Source of the DNA: Erysipelotrichaceae bacterium
Lineage (GTDB): Bacteria; Bacillota; Clostridia; TANB77; CAG-508
DNA: 47,290 nucleotides
Assembly (NCBI GenBank): GCA_021769225.1
Contig: JAETTH010000009.1
Coordinates: forward strand, 1 to 47,290
Reading direction: 5' to 3'
A model generated the notes under the pieces. It was given only the letters and a program-made list of their open reading frames with translations. It did not search any database and was not told where the DNA came from. Within the stretch, counting starts at the first letter, position 1. Every line of letters begins with the position of its first letter. Shown piece after piece: positions 44,904-47,290 of this stretch. A program made the translations under genes and the position numbers.

Positions 44904-45607
44904 CATTAATACAATTTATGCCAAATGCTTAAAACAAGAAGAAATTGAAGATTTGCCCATTTACTATATTGGAGGAAGTCAAACACTTCCACCACCACTA
45001 ACACCACAAGAAGAGGAAGAATTGTTAGAAAAACTTGCTAAAGGAGATACTTCTGTAAGACAAACCCTAGTAGAAAGAAATCTAAGACTTGTTGTCTACA
45101 TTGCTAAAAAATTTGAAAACACGGGTATTGGAATAGAAGATCTAATCTCAATTGGAACCATTGGACTTATGAAAGCAACCAACACCTTTAACACAGACAA
45201 AAATATAAAACTTGCCACTTATGCATCTAGATGTATTGAAAATGAAATTCTAATGTACTTAAGAAGAAGCAACAAAATGAAAGGAGAAATTTCAATTGAC
45301 GAACCACTCAACCAAGATGGAGATGGAAATGAACTACTTCTTTCCGACATATTAGGAACTGATCCAGATATTACATCAAGAAGAATTGAAGATGAAGTTG
45401 ATCGCTCACTTTTAAAAAACTCAATTTCAAAACTAAATCGAAGAGAGAAGGATATTATGGAACTACGATTTGGATTTATTAGTGGAGAAGAAAAAACACA
45501 AAAAGAAGTAGCAGATATGCTTCGGAATTTCCCAAAGCTATATTTCAAGACTAGAAAAGAAAATCATAAACAAAATGAAAAAAGACATTATGAGCAAAAC
45601 AGGATAA
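44875..45607 (+). CDS. sigE: Mother-cell sigma factor sigma-E, requiring one +1 shift at CGG
   Basis: Sigma-E directs early mother-cell sporulation genes. The recoded product has 243 residues. An N-terminal pro-sequence-like stretch ([17 protein letters not shown]) precedes region 2 ([45 protein letters not shown]) and region 4 ([14 protein letters not shown]). In-frame CGG at 45523 must shift +1 to give [17 protein letters not shown], the helix-turn-helix that reads the -35 element. Unshifted, the frame stays open to 45612 and gives a same-length protein with the last 29 residues scrambled, so automatic annotation would not flag it. GAAAGGAG precedes the ATG, inside the end of spoIIGA. Confidence 0.93.
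45523..45526 (+). other. +1 recoding site 8 (sigE), CGGA
   Basis: In-frame ATG CTT CGG AAT TTC is wrong for the family. Skipping C45523 gives CTT GGA ATT TCC CAA (LGISQ), the conserved turn of the sigma region 4.2 helix-turn-helix. Confidence 0.93.
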
Positions 45608-45640
45608 TATAAAAATGTCGAAAACAGTCAATCATTAATT

Positions 45641-45670
45641 GCATAGGAAACTTCCCTTTTGGAAATACTT
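45641..45670 (+). promoter_or_regulatory. Sigma-F/sigma-G-type promoter of sigG
   Basis: GCATA (45641-45645), 15 bases, then GGAAATACTT (45661-45670) agrees with the forespore consensus (GywTA, 15, GGnnAnAnTw). In Bacillus sigG is transcribed by sigma-F. A TGTCGAA, identical to the core of a Spo0A box, lies at 45616-45622. Confidence 0.65.
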
Positions 45671-45702
45671 TATTTAAGAAAAGCCAAAAAGGAGAGTTCT
45701 TT

Positions 45703-46479
45703 GTGATTATTAATAAAGTAGAGATTTGTGGAGTCAATACAGCAAAACTCCCAGTGCTTACAAGTGAAGAAAAAATAGAATTATTTAAAAAAATACAAAA
45801 AGGAGATTTAGAAGCAAGAGATCAATTCATTAATGGAAACTTAAGATTAGTACTTAGTGTGATGAAACGTTTTCAAGGAAGAGGAGAAAATGTAGATGAT
45901 ATATTTCAAGTAGGATGTATTGGACTAATCAAAGCAATGGATAACTTTGATTTAAATCAAAATGTACAATTTTCTACTTATGCAGTTCCTATGATTGTAG
46001 GAGAAATTAGAAGATATTTAAGAGACAATAATCCAATCCGCGTAAGTCGATCCATTAGAGATCTAGCTTATCGAGCTTTAGGAGTAAAAGAACGTTTAGC
46101 AAAAGAGAAACAAAAAGAGCCAACGATTGAAGAAATTGCAAAAGAACTAGGAATTGAAAAGGAAGAGATCGCCTTTAGCCTAGATGCTATTCAAGATCCA
46201 ATTTCTCTTCAAGAACCAGTATATAATGATGGATCCGACAGTATCTATGTGATGGATCAGGTCAGTGATTTAAGAAATACGGATGATTCTTGGACTGAAA
46301 ATATTACCATAGCAGAAGCCATGAAAAAATTAACACCAAAAGAAAAGATGATTATTAATAAACGATTTTTTGATGGAAGAACACAAATGGAAGTAGCAGA
46401 AGAAATCGGAATTTCACAGGCTCAAGTATCTAGATTAGAAAAAAGTGCAATTGAACATATTAAAAGAATTTATAAATAA
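45703..46479 (+). CDS. sigG: Forespore sigma factor sigma-G
   Basis: Sigma-G drives late forespore genes, including SASPs. It has 258 residues. The N-terminus MIINKVEICGVNTAKLPVL matches the family, followed by region 2 (NGNLRLVLSVMKRFQGRG, FQVGCIGLIKAMDNF, STYAVPMIVGEIRRYLRD), region 3 (EPTIEEIAKELGIEKEEI) and region 4 (FDGRTQMEVAEEIGISQAQVSRLEK). The glycine of the region-4 GISQ turn is encoded by ATC GGA in frame, a useful contrast with the CGGA at the same motif in sigE. The start is GTG 45703 after AAAAAGGAGAG. Confidence 0.96.
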   Translation: MIINKVEICGVNTAKLPVLTSEEKIELFKKIQKGDLEARDQFINGNLRLVLSVMKRFQGRGENVDDIFQVGCIGLIKAMDNFDLNQNVQFSTYAVPMIVGEIRRYLRDNNPIRVSRSIRDLAYRALGVKERLAKEKQKEPTIEEIAKELGIEKEEIAFSLDAIQDPISLQEPVYNDGSDSIYVMDQVSDLRNTDDSWTENITIAEAMKKLTPKEKMIINKRFFDGRTQMEVAEEIGISQAQVSRLEKSAIEHIKRIYK

Positions 46480-46597
46480 AAAAGAGAAAATGATTGAAAA
46501 CAAGAAATAAGAGAATCTGTAGAAGAGAAATGTAAGATGAAAATAGAGTAATTGAGAAATTAATAAAATATTCTATTAATTTAAGAACAAAATTAAA

Positions 46598-46630
46598 AAT
46601 AACCTACATATAATATAGTAGGTTATTTTA
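46598..46630 (+). terminator. Hairpin after sigG
   Basis: AATAACCTAC (46598-46607) pairs with GTAGGTTATT (46618-46627), followed by TTTATTTT. It overlaps the leader of the ylmC-like gene, so it may be an attenuator as well as a terminator. Confidence 0.7.
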
Positions 46631-46644
46631 TTTTGGAGGTACCT

Positions 46645-46878
46645 ATGGGAGGAAAGGGATTGGATTTTAAACATAAAGAAGTAATTAATATTACAGATGG
46701 AAGGCGACTTGGATTTGTGCAAGATGTTTGTGCTGATTTGGAAAGTGGAAGTATCACATCAATCATCGTACCGGGAAGTAATAAAATACTTAATATCTTT
46801 GCTGGCAATAATGATATTGTAATCCCATGGCAAAAGATTAAATGCATTGGTGATGATGTTATTTTAGTAGAAGTATAG
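46645..46878 (+). CDS. ylmC: YlmC/YmxH-type PRC-barrel sporulation protein
   Basis: This 77-residue single PRC-barrel domain protein has KEVINITDGRRLGFVQDVCADLESG, then ITSIIVPG and the closing IPWQKIKCIGDDVILVEV, as in YlmC/YmxH. In Bacillus, ylmC lies shortly after sigG, as here; its role is unclear. The ATG at 46645 is chosen although GGAGGT (46635-46640) is only four bases upstream; a TTG at 46633 lies before that site and is less likely. Confidence 0.85.
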   Translation: MGGKGLDFKHKEVINITDGRRLGFVQDVCADLESGSITSIIVPGSNKILNIFAGNNDIVIPWQKIKCIGDDVILVEV

Positions 46879-47008
46879 ATAGTAGGAATATTTTAGAAGA
46901 CTTGGAATAAATTATACATTGCAGAGTCCAAAAAATCATGGTATGATAAGTATGTACTCAGAAAAAGACAAAAATCTACAAAAAAATATAAAAAACTGCA
47001 AAATTAGT

Positions 47009-47038
47009 CTTGACTTTATATCTTTAAATATGGTATTA
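47009..47038 (+). promoter_or_regulatory. Upstream promoter in the right-edge gene-free region
   Basis: TTGACT (47009-47014) and TATTAT (47033-47038) are 18 bases apart. The region 46879-47290 has no credible gene. Confidence 0.6.
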
Positions 47039-47207
47039 TAAAAAGGTACTAACAAACCAATGAAAAACATATGATTTTAGATATGAATTAGTAATGAAAA
47101 AGCAGAAAAAGAGATCGACAAAAGGATTACTAGTTTTTTATTTTGCCCTTCTGAATGGATAGGAATAGAAGTGGAAAAAAATAAAATAAAAATATTTGAA
47201 AAAAGTG

Positions 47208-47290
47208 TTGACAAAGGTAAAAAAAGATAGTACAATAAAAAACGTCCCAAATCGGGAACAAAGTACATTGAAAAGTAAACAATAAACCAT
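47208..47290 (+). promoter_or_regulatory. Promoter and leader of a probable rRNA operon
   Basis: TTGACA (47208-47213) and TACAAT (47231-47236) have a 17-base spacer. The following leader contains TCCC-AAAT-CGGGA pairing and then GTACATTGAAAAGTAAACAA, very like the CATTGAAAACTGAACAA-type sequence just before 16S rRNA genes in Firmicutes. Together with the promoter at 47009 this forms a tandem-promoter layout. The rRNA itself lies outside the window, so this is inference. Confidence 0.55.

Noticed and set aside
7701-45526. RF2-like programmed frameshift at stop codons
   Set aside because: Only some sites have a zero-frame stop nearby (two or three codons at 7701, 8380 and 27088); others run 14 to 60 codons further, and no stop codon occupies the shift site itself.
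7701-45526. Simple reassignment of CGG to another amino acid
   Set aside because: Reading CGG as any single amino acid leaves the downstream frame wrong in all six genes; a +1 change of frame is required.
6516-45607. Sequencing or assembly error as the cause of the frame breaks
   Set aside because: Such errors in AT-rich DNA fall mainly in A or T runs. All eight breaks are an extra C before GG-purine, on both strands, in unrelated genes, and none is elsewhere.
1-47290. tRNA genes, CRISPR arrays or insertion sequences
   Set aside because: No cloverleaf-type sequence, regularly spaced repeats, transposase or terminal inverted repeats were recognised.

Overview
The window reads as the chromosome of a very AT-rich, spore-forming, anaerobic Clostridia-type Firmicute, probably an uncultured gut lineage. 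The reasons are the gene order (rpsL-rpsG-fusA-tuf; murA-divIB-DUF881 pair-sbp-ftsA-ftsZ-spoIIGA-sigE-sigG-ylmC), the sporulation genes (SpoIIGA, sigma-E, sigma-G, an alpha/beta SASP, a BofC-like protein), and oxygen-defence genes typical of anaerobes (PerR, reverse rubrerythrin, flavodiiron protein). No tRNA, rRNA, CRISPR array or insertion sequence is complete in the window. The right edge looks like the promoter and leader region of an rRNA operon.

Layout: 1-4.8 kb is the translation-factor operon. 4.9-9.9 kb holds a secreted SH3/NlpC-P60 hydrolase, comEC and a BofC-like protein. 9.97-12.9 kb (minus) holds pgsA and a ClpE-like unfoldase. 13.2-17.05 kb is a four-gene accessory cluster (unknown protein, PLP aminotransferase, ATP-grasp ligase, HAD phosphatase). 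17.1-20.2 kb holds a P-loop kinase, a PHP phosphoesterase, a membrane-anchored protein and an orphan cassette. 20.4-25.3 kb holds HtrA, RNase HII, pyrimidine-nucleoside phosphorylase and TyrRS. 25.5-26.6 kb is the PerR-reverse rubrerythrin module. 26.7-34.8 kb holds a GT-C glycosyltransferase, an M23 peptidase, a SASP, an HD hydrolase, TopB, a patatin and a flavodiiron protein. 34.9-47.3 kb holds an SDR and the division/sporulation cluster.

The main discovery is a recoding signal. Six conserved genes (comEC, a PHP phosphoesterase, a GT-C glycosyltransferase, topB, spoIIGA, sigE) appear broken, and all eight breaks have the same form. An in-frame CGG codon stands exactly where the reading frame must move +1. 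Skipping its C yields GGA (7 times) or GGG (once), which is the glycine the family alignment expects, and the rest of the protein follows. I checked every CGG trinucleotide on the sense strand by eye. In the conserved genes, no in-frame CGG occurs anywhere else, while CGA, CGC, CGT, AGA and AGG are used as ordinary arginine codons. This suggests that CGG has no ordinary arginine decoding in this organism, and that CGGA/CGGG is read as one glycine, either by a quadruplet-reading tRNA or by tRNA-Gly entering one base downstream. Six further in-frame CGG codons lie in three genes that are not part of the conserved core. Two of these are orphan monocistronic cassettes with unusual codon use. They are the main counter-evidence, and also a natural test of the hypothesis.
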